63,761 bases of DNA from JBOFDK01 sp051650305 (GCA_051650305.1 JBOFIT010000012.1:1-63761); one strand, 5' to 3'; positions 17,475-26,052 are shown, counted from the stretch's first letter. Notes: a model not told the origin generated them from the sequence alone. Made by a program: numbers and translations.

Positions 17475-18332
17475 TTAGTTTTTAAGTTTAAATCCCTCAC
17501 CTACTACTTCATGAAGATTCTGTACCGTCACAAAGGCACTTGGGTCTATCTGCTGTACATATTGCTTGATCAAGATAAACTGTCTTCGGTCTACCACCGT
17601 CGCAATCACTTGCTTTTTCTCTTTGCTGAAGGCCCCACAAGCATCATAAATAGTGGCACCGCGTTCTAACGTATATAAGATATAGTCATTAAATAACTTC
17701 GTCTTCTCTTGACTACTTGGAATGATGACCACATATTTTTCCACGCTTAAGCCCGATATAAAGAAGTCAATCATCATCGTTGTTAAGATAACCCCTAAAG
17801 CAGCATAAAGTCCTTTCTCTATCCCAAAAGTTCCCGTAGCAAGGATGACCACCACAAGGTCTGCTATCAGTAAACTCCACGCTATCGGTAAATGGGTAAA
17901 CTTACTGATAATCTTCGCCACAATATCCGTTCCCCCTGAGGATGCCTCTTGCCTGAAAATAAGGGCTTGCCCAAAGGATATAAAAAGTGCACCAAAGATA
18001 AGTACCACCAATAAGTCACTACTTAAAGGAGCAACTTCTGGCGTCACCCACTCAAACACCCGCATACAGCCCGCAATGGAAAGACTAGAAATAATGCTTT
18101 TCACACCAAAATGTGCACCTAACATCACAAATCCAATGATAAACATAATCACATCTAACCCCAGTACAATCATACTTATAGGCACTTTGGTCATAAAAGA
18201 TTGAACGACAATGGCCAAACCACTAATGCCACCTGCCGCTAATTGTGCAGGCGCCCAAAAATAATAAATCCCTACGGCTACTGCTAATGATCCTAATACA
18301 ATTTTCACATATTCCTTCCATTTATGCTCCAT
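17475..18332 (-). CDS. YitT family membrane protein (DUF2179 C-terminus)
   Basis: 285 residues from MEHKWKEYVKIVLGSLAVAV. AGAAGGG is 9 bp before this ATG; an ATG 9 bp earlier would nearly abut it. About six hydrophobic helices fill the first 190 residues (e.g. GISGLAIVVQSF, RQEASSGGTDIVAKI). A soluble DUF2179 domain (about 200-285, TTVDRRQ-like TVVDRRQFILIKQYVQ) follows. YitT proteins are common in Firmicutes, with several copies per genome; transport function is suspected but not proven. It probably shares a transcript with the GIY-YIG and ung genes. Confidence 0.85.
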   Translation of the reverse strand: MEHKWKEYVKIVLGSLAVAVGIYYFWAPAQLAAGGISGLAIVVQSFMTKVPISMIVLGLDVIMFIIGFVMLGAHFGVKSIISSLSIAGCMRVFEWVTPEVAPLSSDLLVVLIFGALFISFGQALIFRQEASSGGTDIVAKIISKFTHLPIAWSLLIADLVVVILATGTFGIEKGLYAALGVILTTMMIDFFISGLSVEKYVVIIPSSQEKTKLFNDYILYTLERGATIYDACGAFSKEKKQVIATVVDRRQFILIKQYVQQIDPSAFVTVQNLHEVVGEGFKLKN

Positions 18333-18350
18333 CTCAATCATCCCTTCTGA

Positions 18351-18614
18351 TTATTGAATTTCTTCATTTATAGGCATACTTTGAATCAATGCTTCTTTTT
18401 GTTTTCTCGTCAGTTGTTTTATGGCATACTCTCTTTTTAAAGCCTCACTTTTAGTAGGAAAGCACTCTTTGTAAACTAAGGTTACGGGGCATCTCATTTT
18501 TGTGTATTTTGCACCTTTACCCTCATTATGTACCTTCAAGCGCTTTTCTATGTCTATTGTATAACCTGTATAATAAGTTTCATCTTTACAAACTACTATG
18601 TACACATAATGCAT
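18351..18614 (-). CDS. GIY-YIG nuclease superfamily protein (UPF0213 type)
   Basis: 87 residues. The motif pair reads YVYIVVCKDETYYTGYT, a GIY-YIG variant, with conserved R (IEKRLKVHNEGKGAKYT) and the later EALKREYAIK glutamate. GAGGAG lies 9 bp before the ATG. Single-domain members such as YhbQ are widespread and may act in DNA metabolism. First gene of the probable GIY-YIG/YitT/ung group. Confidence 0.88.
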   Translation of the reverse strand: MHYVYIVVCKDETYYTGYTIDIEKRLKVHNEGKGAKYTKMRCPVTLVYKECFPTKSEALKREYAIKQLTRKQKEALIQSMPINEEIQ

Positions 18615-18630
18615 CTTATGAACTCCTCAC

Positions 18631-18656
18631 ATATTTTTTTTGCTCCCACATACAAT
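18631..18656 (+). promoter_or_regulatory. Sigma-E-like sporulation promoter
   Basis: ATATT (18631-18635), a 13-bp spacer and CATACAAT (18649-18656) match the mother-cell sigma-E pattern known from Bacillus (ATATT, 13-14 bp, CATACA-T). It lies 34 bp before the ATG of the P-loop gene. Position 18651-18656 could also be read as a sigma-A -10 (TACAAT), but no -35 accompanies it. Confidence 0.6.
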
Positions 18657-18690
18657 ATAAAGTAAATGATTTAAATAAAGGGGGAGTTTT

Positions 18691-19788
18691 ATGAATTCCG
18701 GTCTTATTAAGCATGTGTTCCCTGGAAGCAATACACCTCAAGGCTTCTACTCATTTTTCCCACATATCTTGCCACAAAACATCGCATCACACCTCTACAT
18801 CATTAAAGGTGGCCCCGGCACAGGTAAATCTTCATTTATGAAGCGTCTAGGCACCTACGCCATCGCACAAGGCTACAATGTGGAATACCACCACTGTTCT
18901 TCTGACCCTCATTCTCTAGATGGTCTCGTCATCCCTGCACTTCAAGTTGCTTTTCTAGATGGTACCTCTCCACACACTGTGGATCCTATCCATCCTGGCG
19001 CTGTGGATTCCATCTTGAATTTCGGTGAGTTCTGGGATGAAGATAAGCTCATTCCTTCCAAGCAAGACATTATGGACTGTAGCAAAAAAATTAGTAACCT
19101 TTTCAAAAAAACGTATTTTTATCTCGCTGCTGCTAAATCCATTTATGACAGTTATGTCTTTTCCGAATCAGGCTGTATTAATACCACTACCAAAGTCACT
19201 ATCGAAAATCAAATTTATGAAGAACTCTTTGGTAAACTCGCTCTTCAATCTACCTTAGGTGCTGCTAGGCATCTTTTTAGTACCAGCATTAGTTGTGACG
19301 GTATCATTGACTACCTCCACACCATCATTGCTGATACCAAGAACGTGTATTTCATCAAAGAAACATGGGGCTGTAATTCAAAAGCTTTAATGAGTCGTCT
19401 TGCTGATTCGGCCATTCGTTTTGGGCTTGATATCGAATGTTTCCACTCACCCTTGGATCCAGAAAAAATCGAAGACATTCTCATTCCATCCCTCGATACA
19501 GTCATCACAGTCAGCAATAGTCTTCATAAACCAAAAGTTTTCCCAACTCATATTTATGACCTTACTACTGCCCTTGATAGCACGGCACTTCGCGGCATCG
19601 ATATGGACCTTGAGCGAGACAAAAAACTTTTCAACGAACTCATTGACCGCGGTGTTAACTGCCTCGCTCAGGAAAAGAAATTACATGATGTCTTAGAAGA
19701 GTACTACATCAATGCCATTAACTTCGAGGGCATCGATGCCCTTTATGAAAAGCTCATTCAAACACTTTTTCCAACGCCTCAGGCTTAA
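18691..19788 (+). CDS. P-loop ATPase with duplicated domain (PRK06851-like)
   Basis: 365 residues. The first half has a perfect Walker A, KGGPGTGKSSFMKRL (about 37-51), then HHCSSDPHSLDGLVIPAL. The second half repeats the pattern as KETWGCNSKALMSRL and FHSPLDPEKIEDILIPSL, so the protein is an internal duplication whose second P-loop has lost the GxxGxGKS core. This fits the PRK06851 family of clostridial and bacillar ATPases with no established function. AAGGGGGAG precedes the ATG. The sigma-E-like promoter suggests mother-cell expression during sporulation. It ends in a bidirectional terminator. Confidence 0.75.
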   Translation: MNSGLIKHVFPGSNTPQGFYSFFPHILPQNIASHLYIIKGGPGTGKSSFMKRLGTYAIAQGYNVEYHHCSSDPHSLDGLVIPALQVAFLDGTSPHTVDPIHPGAVDSILNFGEFWDEDKLIPSKQDIMDCSKKISNLFKKTYFYLAAAKSIYDSYVFSESGCINTTTKVTIENQIYEELFGKLALQSTLGAARHLFSTSISCDGIIDYLHTIIADTKNVYFIKETWGCNSKALMSRLADSAIRFGLDIECFHSPLDPEKIEDILIPSLDTVITVSNSLHKPKVFPTHIYDLTTALDSTALRGIDMDLERDKKLFNELIDRGVNCLAQEKKLHDVLEEYYINAINFEGIDALYEKLIQTLFPTPQA

Positions 19789-19796
19789 TGCGCCTA

Positions 19797-19834
19797 AATA
19801 GAAGAGGGTATCCTAATGGATACCCTCTTCTATT
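19797..19834. terminator. Bidirectional terminator
   Basis: AATAGAAGAGGGTATCC and GGATACCCTCTTCTATT form a perfect 17-bp stem with a 4-base loop. It lies between the convergent P-loop and DUF4340 genes and includes the DUF4340 stop codon. T tracts are weak. Confidence 0.75.
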
Positions 19835-21090
19835 AACTTCATACCATCCACAAGTGGCTGCTTTGCCACGGAGAAGTTAACATAGCCTTCTTGACGTAGT
19901 AAATAAAAGCTCGGGTCATAAGGTATCATTTCTAGTACACTTTCTGTTCCATCTTTTTTTAGATACTTAATAGTCATCTCTGCTTCTCTTGGACTCATAT
20001 TTTCTAAGTTTGCTTGTGCAAGAGGTGCATGAATCTGAAGATTCATCACTTGCTCCACAAATGTTTGTTGTTGTTCTGTTAATGTTTCTTCTAAGACAAC
20101 ACTCACAGTCTTACCTTGATACGTCATCTCAATTTTTTGTAATAGTTCTACTGGTGGCACTGGAATGCTTCCTGTAAGCCATTCAAAAGCTTTAGGTTGC
20201 TGAATTTTTTTAATAATCTGTGCATCCCCTTCGTACACGAGGTCTTCATCACCAACCATAAAGTATACTTTATTGTCTTGGTGTTTTCCAAAGCGAAGTA
20301 TCCACTCATCATTAATGGTAATGACTAATGTCATTTCATCAAAGCCGTATTTTGCTTCATTGTTTGCTAGTCCACCTGCAAAGCTTTGCTTGGTAAGGGT
20401 AGCTACTTCTTCCACGTACGCCTTTACGGCTTCTGCCTTCACTTCATAGCCTTTAGCGTTCTCTTGTTGGATGCGCCAGCTGTCACCTTCTTTTGCCACA
20501 TCAAGCACACTTTCTTTAGCCGTACTTACCACTACATGCTTCACGTCTTCCCACTTAGGTAACGTAACGGTCTGCTGGATCCATGTGCCTACCGCACTTG
20601 TAAGGCGCTGGATGCTTTCTGCCTGTACCATGCCGAGCACTTCTTTTTCTGGATCCCATACATAATAACTCATCTTATCTGATGTATGCTTCCCGATCAC
20701 AAGCTCCTGCTTTTCATCTGCAGCATTATAAACCGTTACAAGACGGGCATATTCATTCATCCCATACTGACCTAAATCTTGCACGTTACGTATGGTTTGA
20801 TTGGCAACGACTGCACCTAACTCCTCTGTGAGTTTTTGCATGACTTGTTGATCGTATGCTAACTCTGGGTAAGCTTCATTATGCCAAACACCTTGCTCTT
20901 TTTTATATTTAGATGTTTTGTCATCTCTTATTTCAATACGCGTAATGGCCGCCGCATCAAAAGCACTTAATGTGTATGCCTTATCCTCTATGACTTCTGT
21001 TGTCTGATAGACGTGCCACGCTTTGATACCCATTACGACACCCAGAACAACTAGGATACTAAGTACAGGTACCAACACTTTTTTTCTCAT
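19813..21090 (-). CDS. DUF4340 domain-containing, membrane-anchored extracytoplasmic protein
   Basis: 425 residues. One N-terminal helix (about 5-22, VLVPVLSILVVLGVVMGI) is followed by a long exported region with repeating beta-rich segments (ITRIEIRDDKTSKYKKEQG, LVTVYNAADEKQELVIGKH), the DUF4340 pattern. In many bacteria DUF4340 proteins are encoded beside gliding/ABC-2-type transporters (GldG-like). No such gene lies nearby here, so it is an orphan. The ATG follows GGAGGACTACCT. The function is unknown. Confidence 0.75.
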   Translation of the reverse strand: MRKKVLVPVLSILVVLGVVMGIKAWHVYQTTEVIEDKAYTLSAFDAAAITRIEIRDDKTSKYKKEQGVWHNEAYPELAYDQQVMQKLTEELGAVVANQTIRNVQDLGQYGMNEYARLVTVYNAADEKQELVIGKHTSDKMSYYVWDPEKEVLGMVQAESIQRLTSAVGTWIQQTVTLPKWEDVKHVVVSTAKESVLDVAKEGDSWRIQQENAKGYEVKAEAVKAYVEEVATLTKQSFAGGLANNEAKYGFDEMTLVITINDEWILRFGKHQDNKVYFMVGDEDLVYEGDAQIIKKIQQPKAFEWLTGSIPVPPVELLQKIEMTYQGKTVSVVLEETLTEQQQTFVEQVMNLQIHAPLAQANLENMSPREAEMTIKYLKKDGTESVLEMIPYDPSFYLLRQEGYVNFSVAKQPLVDGMKLIEEGIH

Positions 21091-21212
21091 TAGGTAGTCC
21101 TCCTACATAAACTTTTGTTTAACATTACTATCATATACAAAACCTCATTATTTTTCAATCTTTATCTTTCTTTAGGTTGTACATTTATAAAGAAATTTAT
21201 TTGTAGTATTGC

Positions 21213-21241
21213 TTGTGGCACTTTCACATATATTGTAAAAT
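21213..21241 (+). promoter_or_regulatory. Candidate sigma-A promoter for hypothetical gene
   Basis: TTGTGG (21213-21218), a 17-bp spacer and TAAAAT (21236-21241) lie 43 bp before the next plus-strand ATG. A sigma-E-like CATATATT overlaps it, but without a correctly spaced -35. Confidence 0.4.
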
Positions 21242-21283
21242 AGAAGTAATTATTTTATCCAACTCACCAGGAGGTGAATCTTT

Positions 21284-21775
21284 ATGATACCAGACACTTC
21301 TCATATACCGTGTGATTTATTAGCTAATTTTTTGACTCACAGCTACCTAAATGTCCTTGAAAAATACCTCTACTACATAAAACATCCCAATGACTCCGAT
21401 GCTTTACAAGGCATTCTTCAGGCTACTGGATCCTTTCTTTTTATCTTTTCTAACAACCCACATGCGTCCTCACTTCTAGACTCTCAAATCTTTACTTATT
21501 ATATGCCATCTACTTCTTTTACCACTTCTAAATCTCAAAAAAAGCAAACCCTTGTTCATAGCCGCAAAGCCTACACTAAAACCCTTCGTAAGTTACCTGC
21601 TTCTCACTCTTATGCCACCGCTAACAAAAAACTCATTCATCATTATTATGACACACTTTTTTCACAGTTTACCACGCCACCATCTTTACCACCACTTTTC
21701 CGTGCTGACAATGCACAGACCTTTGTCTCAGAAGTAAAAAAACTTCGTTTTACCTTACTTAAGACACCCCTTTAG
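21284..21775 (+). CDS. Hypothetical protein, 163 aa
   Basis: I do not recognise the family. The protein is basic and probably helical, with an N-terminal HSYLNVLEKYLYYIKHP segment, a Ser/Thr/Lys-rich middle (about 75-100) and a Pro-rich stretch (TTPPSLPPLF). There is no signal peptide or clear membrane segment. Coding status is supported by a near-perfect AGGAGGTGA ribosome site 7 bp before the ATG, a plausible promoter and a terminator directly after the stop. It is divergent from the DUF4340 gene. Confidence 0.65.
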   Translation: MIPDTSHIPCDLLANFLTHSYLNVLEKYLYYIKHPNDSDALQGILQATGSFLFIFSNNPHASSLLDSQIFTYYMPSTSFTTSKSQKKQTLVHSRKAYTKTLRKLPASHSYATANKKLIHHYYDTLFSQFTTPPSLPPLFRADNAQTFVSEVKKLRFTLLKTPL

Positions 21776-21787
21776 TCATTTACCAAA

Positions 21788-21823
21788 GGAAAGGTGCAGA
21801 TTTTTTATCTGCACCTTTTCTTT
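21788..21823. terminator. Bidirectional terminator
   Basis: AAAGGTGCAGAT and ATCTGCACCTTT form a 12-bp perfect stem with a T-rich loop and flanking A/T tracts. It separates two convergent hypothetical genes and covers the 3' end of the minus-strand one. Confidence 0.8.
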
Positions 21824-22125
21824 AAGAGCTGTAGCATACGCTTGCACTCTTTCGTATCTTCTAAAAGCCCATCCATTTCCTTTGTCTTTAAGATCTCACT
21901 AACCTCTTCTTTAATACGGCTATCCATCCACTCTAGTTCCACCTGAATAAGCCCCATCGTCATATAAAAGAGCACCTTTTCGTTGGCCTCTAGTACTTCA
22001 TCATACTGCTCTACAAGCTGCGTCGTCGCATCCTCAATGGTATAGCCATCCTCCATATAAGAATCCCACTCTTCTCGAATATCCTCAGCAAAATTAAAAT
22101 TCAGAACTTCTTCTAATCGCATCAT
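21805..22125 (-). CDS. Hypothetical acidic helical protein, 106 aa
   Basis: The family is unrecognised. The protein is strongly acidic and predicted helical throughout (EDIREEWDSYMEDGYTIEDA, VSEILKTKEMDGLLEDTKE), ending in a basic KKRCR tail. GGAGGAG lies 6 bp before the chosen ATG; another ATG follows at once, and one 15 bp upstream would contain the ribosome site. No membrane segment or known motif. It is monocistronic, facing the 163-aa hypothetical gene. Confidence 0.6.
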   Translation of the reverse strand: MMRLEEVLNFNFAEDIREEWDSYMEDGYTIEDATTQLVEQYDEVLEANEKVLFYMTMGLIQVELEWMDSRIKEEVSEILKTKEMDGLLEDTKECKRMLQLLKKRCR

Positions 22126-22228
22126 CTTGCGCTCCTCCATTCTTAGCTTTAATCTTTCTTATTTATTGTATATGTATTATTTTTTTTACTTAAATATGCA
22201 GTTTCCAAATGTTTTTTCCTTAAAAGTA

Positions 22229-22277
22229 TTGTTTTTTTTTTGTTTATCGCATACAATATAGAATAATACTTATTATT
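22229..22277 (+). promoter_or_regulatory. Promoter and Fur/PerR-like operator of the Fur-family gene
   Basis: TTGTTT (22229-22234), a 17-bp spacer and TACAAT (22252-22257) form the promoter. At the start site is AATAATACTTATTATT (22262-22277), a perfect 7-2-7 inverted repeat. It resembles the B. subtilis PerR/Fur-type boxes (AT-rich 7-1-7), suggesting autoregulation. The region 22141-22228 before it is AT-rich without further visible signals. Confidence 0.6.
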
Positions 22278-22293
22278 AATTAGGAGTGATTAT

Positions 22294-22710
22294 ATGATTT
22301 CTACAGCAGAGTGCTTACGCCAACACAATCTGAAAGTTACGCCGCAAAGACTTGCTATTTTCCATATGCTTTCAAACACAACGGCTCATCCAAGTGCTGA
22401 GACCATTTATAATAGTCTACACGAGACACATCCTACGATGAGTCTTGCGACAGTTTACAAAACATTAGACGCCCTCGTAAAAGCATCTCTTGTTCAACAA
22501 CTTAATGTAGGTGAAGATTCTTATCGTTACGATGCGACCACAACTTCTCATCCACACATCATTTGCAGTTGTTGCCACAAGGTTTTCGATTTAGGGCCAG
22601 ACGCACTACCAAGCTACAAGGCGAAAGTTGAAGAACTTACAGGCTTTGACCTTTCACACGAACAACTTTATTTTTATGGCACTTGCCCAGCATGCAAAAA
22701 GCAGCACTAA
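22294..22710 (+). CDS. Fur family regulator, PerR-like
   Basis: 138 residues. The winged helix carries NLKVTPQRLAIFHML and HPTMSLATVYKTLDAL, hallmark Fur-family segments. Two CxxC pairs (ICSCCHKV and GTCPACKKQH) make the structural zinc site. Histidines of a regulatory metal site are present (TSHPHIIC). The short N-terminus and overall pattern favour PerR (peroxide sensing) over Fur or Zur, but this is not decisive. TAGGAGTG precedes the ATG. Metal-catalysed sensing of peroxide would suit an anaerobe. Confidence 0.8.
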   Translation: MISTAECLRQHNLKVTPQRLAIFHMLSNTTAHPSAETIYNSLHETHPTMSLATVYKTLDALVKASLVQQLNVGEDSYRYDATTTSHPHIICSCCHKVFDLGPDALPSYKAKVEELTGFDLSHEQLYFYGTCPACKKQH

Positions 22711-22728
22711 TTACAGTGCTGCTTTTTC
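22695..22728. terminator. Terminator after the Fur-family gene
   Basis: AAAAAGCAGCACT and AGTGCTGCTTTTT flank a short loop and overlap the stop codon. A and T tracts on either side allow use by the convergent aminotransferase operon too. Confidence 0.8.
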
Positions 22729-22734
22729 GCGTCT

Positions 22735-23904
22735 TTATAAGTAATCTTTCACGAAACATTCAATTCTTCCTAAGGCTTCTTTGATTTGATCTACTGAGTA
22801 CGCATAAGAACAACGTACGAAGCCTTCCCCTGACTCACCAAAAGCTGTACCGGGTACCACAGCTACTTTTTGTGCATAAAGAAGTTTCTCACAGAATTCC
22901 TCGCTCTTAAGCCCTGTGGCACTAATGCAAGGGAATACATAGAATGCACCTTTTGGTTCAAAACAAGAAAGTCCCATAGCTCTGAAGCCTTCGATCATCA
23001 CGCGGCGTCTTTGGTCATACGCTTCACGCATGATACGTACGTCTTCATCGCCATTTTTCATGGCTTCAATTGCTGCATACTGACTTGTGGTTGGTGCACA
23101 CATGATAGCATACTGATGAACTTTAGTCATCATTTCAATAAGTGGTTTTGGCCCTAAAGCATAGCCTAATCGCCAGCCTGTCATAGCATAAGCTTTGGAG
23201 AAGCCGCTTAAAATCACTGTGCGGTCGTACATGCCGTCTATGGATGCGATGGATACATGGTCTTGTCCATATGTAAGTTCTGCGTAAATCTCATCAGATA
23301 AAACGATAATATCTTTATCTCTGAGCACCTTCGCAATAGCTTCTAAGTGTTCTCTTCCCATAATAGCGCCCGTAGGATTATTCGGGAATGGTAGTACGAG
23401 TATTTTTGTTTTAGGTGTGATAGCTTTTTCTAACTCTTCTGGTGTTAATCTGAAGTCATCTTCTTCTCTAGTAGGAATAGGTACTGGTACCCCTCCTGCC
23501 AATGTGGTACATGGCTTATAGGATACAAAAGATGGCTCTGGGATAAGCACCTCATCTCCTGGCTCGAGAAGGGTTCTAAATACCAAATCAATCCCTTCAC
23601 TTCCTCCTACTGTTACCAGACATTCCTTGACTGGGTCATAGCTAAGACCGAAGCGTCTGTCCATGTATTTGCAAATTTCACGACGTAATTCGAGAAGGCC
23701 TGCATTAGCAGAGTAAATCGTCTTGCCTTGCTCGAGGGAGTAAATACCTTCTTCTCTTACATGCCAAGGTGTATCAAAGTCTGGTTCGCCAACCCCAAGT
23801 GAAATCGCATCGCCGCCCATTTCATTAACCACATCAAAAAACTTACGAATGCCTGACGGTGGCATATGAAGTACTTTTTTTGCAATCATATCTTCTATTC
23901 TCAT
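22735..23904 (-). CDS. Class I/II PLP-dependent aminotransferase
   Basis: 389 residues, fold type I. Visible elements are SLGVGEPDFDTPWHV near the N-terminus, LPFPNNPTGA, VLSDEIYAELTYG, the PLP lysine in ILSGFSKAYAMTGWRLGY, and a C-terminal RCSYA arginine. This corresponds to the PatA/AspC-like aminotransferases of Firmicutes; the exact amino acid is not deducible. It overlaps the preceding Lrp-family gene by 4 bp, an arrangement common in Clostridia, suggesting amino-acid-responsive control. Normal length. Confidence 0.9.
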   Translation of the reverse strand: MRIEDMIAKKVLHMPPSGIRKFFDVVNEMGGDAISLGVGEPDFDTPWHVREEGIYSLEQGKTIYSANAGLLELRREICKYMDRRFGLSYDPVKECLVTVGGSEGIDLVFRTLLEPGDEVLIPEPSFVSYKPCTTLAGGVPVPIPTREEDDFRLTPEELEKAITPKTKILVLPFPNNPTGAIMGREHLEAIAKVLRDKDIIVLSDEIYAELTYGQDHVSIASIDGMYDRTVILSGFSKAYAMTGWRLGYALGPKPLIEMMTKVHQYAIMCAPTTSQYAAIEAMKNGDEDVRIMREAYDQRRRVMIEGFRAMGLSCFEPKGAFYVFPCISATGLKSEEFCEKLLYAQKVAVVPGTAFGESGEGFVRCSYAYSVDQIKEALGRIECFVKDYL

Positions 23905-24386
23905 GGTGAAATTAACATCCTTTCATCTTTCTTAATCTCTTCAAAGATAACACCGTGATCTTTGTAACGTTTCAATACAAAGTGTGTCCCAGTGCTTAAA
24001 ACAGCATCTAATGGTGCTAACTTTTGCCCTACAAAAAGTGCTACTTCTTTCATTGTCTTCCCTTCGATAATAACGGTTAAATCAAAGCCTCCAGACATTA
24101 AGTACACAGCTTCTACTTCATCAAAACGATAAATACGAGAAGCAATCTTATCGAAGCCCTCGCCTCTTTGTGGTGTTACCTTTACTTCAATAAGAGCGGT
24201 TACAATCTCTTTATTCTCTACTTTATCCCAATTGATCAGTGTCTGATACCCACAAATAATCTGCTCTTTTTCAAGTTTAGCAATCGTTGCCGCTACTTCT
24301 TCCTCTGTAGCCCCAATCATAACCGCGATATCTTTGGCTGTATAACGACTGTCCTTCTCAAGTATTTCTAAAATTTTTGTTTCCAT
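23901..24386 (-). CDS. Lrp/AsnC family transcriptional regulator
   Basis: 161 residues. The N-terminal helix-turn-helix is LEKDSRYTAKDIAVMIGATE, then LEKEQIICGYQTLINWDK, and the RAM ligand domain follows (LIEVKVTPQRGEGFDKIA, VYLMSGGFDLTVIIEG). It typically binds amino acids and controls transport or catabolism; the overlapping aminotransferase gene is the probable target or partner. It lies 14 bp after the GGDEF gene, so the three probably form one operon. Confidence 0.88.
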   Translation of the reverse strand: METKILEILEKDSRYTAKDIAVMIGATEEEVAATIAKLEKEQIICGYQTLINWDKVENKEIVTALIEVKVTPQRGEGFDKIASRIYRFDEVEAVYLMSGGFDLTVIIEGKTMKEVALFVGQKLAPLDAVLSTGTHFVLKRYKDHGVIFEEIKKDERMLISP

Positions 24387-24400
24387 TGCCTAATCCTCCT

Positions 24401-26008
24401 CTATAAGTTGTAAATACATACTTTATTTTTTTCTTTCTTGGCCTGGTACATCGCCTTGTCGGCACGGTTCACTACTTCATCGATACCTGTCGTATCACCT
24501 TGATAAGTAGCAACACCGATGCTCACTGTAAGTACTGTATGCTTTTGAGTATAAGCCTCCAACGAGTGATTTGCAATTTCTTCTCGTATTTTTTCTGCAA
24601 TTCTGTAACTTTTTTCCTCTGTCTCACCATAAAGAATGCCCACAAACTCTTCACCGCCATACCTTCCAACGGTTCCTCCATGTGGCATATGCTTTTGCAT
24701 ACACTGTGCAACTTGCTTAAGTACCAAGTCCCCTACTGGGTGCCCATACGTATCATTAAACTGCTTAAAATGGTCAATATCCACAAAAAGAATCCCTATC
24801 TCTTTCTGCTCTTTCTGTGCTTTGATGCGATGTTTTTTAAGTATTTCTTCCACTGCACGTCTCGACGCTACATGGGTGAGTGTATCTTTCATCGATTTTT
24901 CTTTTTCATTTTCTACCTGATTGATTTTATCCAAGGTCAAAGCTACATACTGTATCATCTCATCAATCTGCGTGCTCGCCGAAATATCTAGTCTCATAGG
25001 GGTATTACACACTACCATCCCACATTCTTTTCCCTCACGAATAATATTAAATAAATAGAGGTACTTTTCCTTCGTTCCTGGCAAGATATTTGCGATAATT
25101 TCATCTTCATTTTTCTGGATACTTATAGGTTCATGACTTAAAATACAGTTTTTGTATGCTCTATGATTTCGAATATTCTGAAGCTGTACCTGTCCATAAA
25201 AAGGCTGATACCCCAAGTCCTGTTCAACCGACATCTTGTGCTTTTTAATTTCTAAGTATGTATAGCATCTCGCATCACTTTCTACATTGTTTTCCCCGTA
25301 GAGAATGATCCCTATCCCATCGCTTTTAATCAACTTATGTATATAACCAATACTCTGACTGACGACCTTTTCAATGGTTTCACTTTTATAGATGGCACAG
25401 CCTAACTCCCGTAATGTCATTGCTTGTTGCAACCGCGTCTCTAATGTCTCCTTCTGTTCTTTTAAGCACTGCATCTCCATTACAAAGTCACTTTTTTCCT
25501 TGATAATTGTATAAAAAACAAAGCTTATCCATACACCCATAACCATCAAAATCCATAATTTATGCGTGTATAAAATATTTACACTCTGATAGATGTTTTC
25601 ATAACTCACAAAGAGATTAACCCATATAAAAAGTATCAATACATAACTGATCAATGTAGCCCCGTAATTCAGCCATATAAATACCATAAGCATTATAAAG
25701 AAAATACCCTCAAATCCATCACTATAGCTACCATAACACCAAGCAAATAATGTAATGGCTAGACTGTCTCCTACAATTTCTAAAATGCTCAAGACTTTTA
25801 GAACCTTAGGCGAATGCTCTGCCTTTTTAGCTATATAGTAAATACAGCCATTCCAACTACTTATCCCTAGTAGCGCAATTAATACGCTTTCAAAAACAAC
25901 TACATCCTCATACACATTGCCTAAGGATAAAAAAACCATACATATAAACAACCATTTTGCAACACAGTAACCGGTGCGTAAATACTTATTTTTTGTCTCT
26001 TCTAGCAA
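24401..26008 (-). CDS. Membrane diguanylate cyclase (GAF-GGDEF)
   Basis: 535 residues. About five to six N-terminal helices (about 15-165) are followed by a coiled coil (CLKEQKETLETRLQQA), a GAF-like region (about 200-360) and a C-terminal GGDEF domain with intact active site GRYGGEEF and TVSIGVATY. The RxxD inhibitory site is absent just before GGEEF (KHMPHGGTV), so product feedback is unlikely. Translation starts at TTG with GGAGGTGAG upstream. It would make cyclic di-GMP at the membrane. Co-transcription with an Lrp regulator and an aminotransferase is unexpected. Confidence 0.88.
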   Translation of the reverse strand: MLEETKNKYLRTGYCVAKWLFICMVFLSLGNVYEDVVVFESVLIALLGISSWNGCIYYIAKKAEHSPKVLKVLSILEIVGDSLAITLFAWCYGSYSDGFEGIFFIMLMVFIWLNYGATLISYVLILFIWVNLFVSYENIYQSVNILYTHKLWILMVMGVWISFVFYTIIKEKSDFVMEMQCLKEQKETLETRLQQAMTLRELGCAIYKSETIEKVVSQSIGYIHKLIKSDGIGIILYGENNVESDARCYTYLEIKKHKMSVEQDLGYQPFYGQVQLQNIRNHRAYKNCILSHEPISIQKNEDEIIANILPGTKEKYLYLFNIIREGKECGMVVCNTPMRLDISASTQIDEMIQYVALTLDKINQVENEKEKSMKDTLTHVASRRAVEEILKKHRIKAQKEQKEIGILFVDIDHFKQFNDTYGHPVGDLVLKQVAQCMQKHMPHGGTVGRYGGEEFVGILYGETEEKSYRIAEKIREEIANHSLEAYTQKHTVLTVSIGVATYQGDTTGIDEVVNRADKAMYQAKKEKNKVCIYNL

Positions 26009-26052
26009 TACATTCTCACCTCCATTTCATCTCATGAAAGTCTATAAAATCT

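Noticed and set aside
24500..24991. 163-codon plus-strand open frame inside the GGDEF gene
   Set aside because: Cys/Phe-rich translation, no ribosome site, entirely opposite the conserved GGDEF domain.
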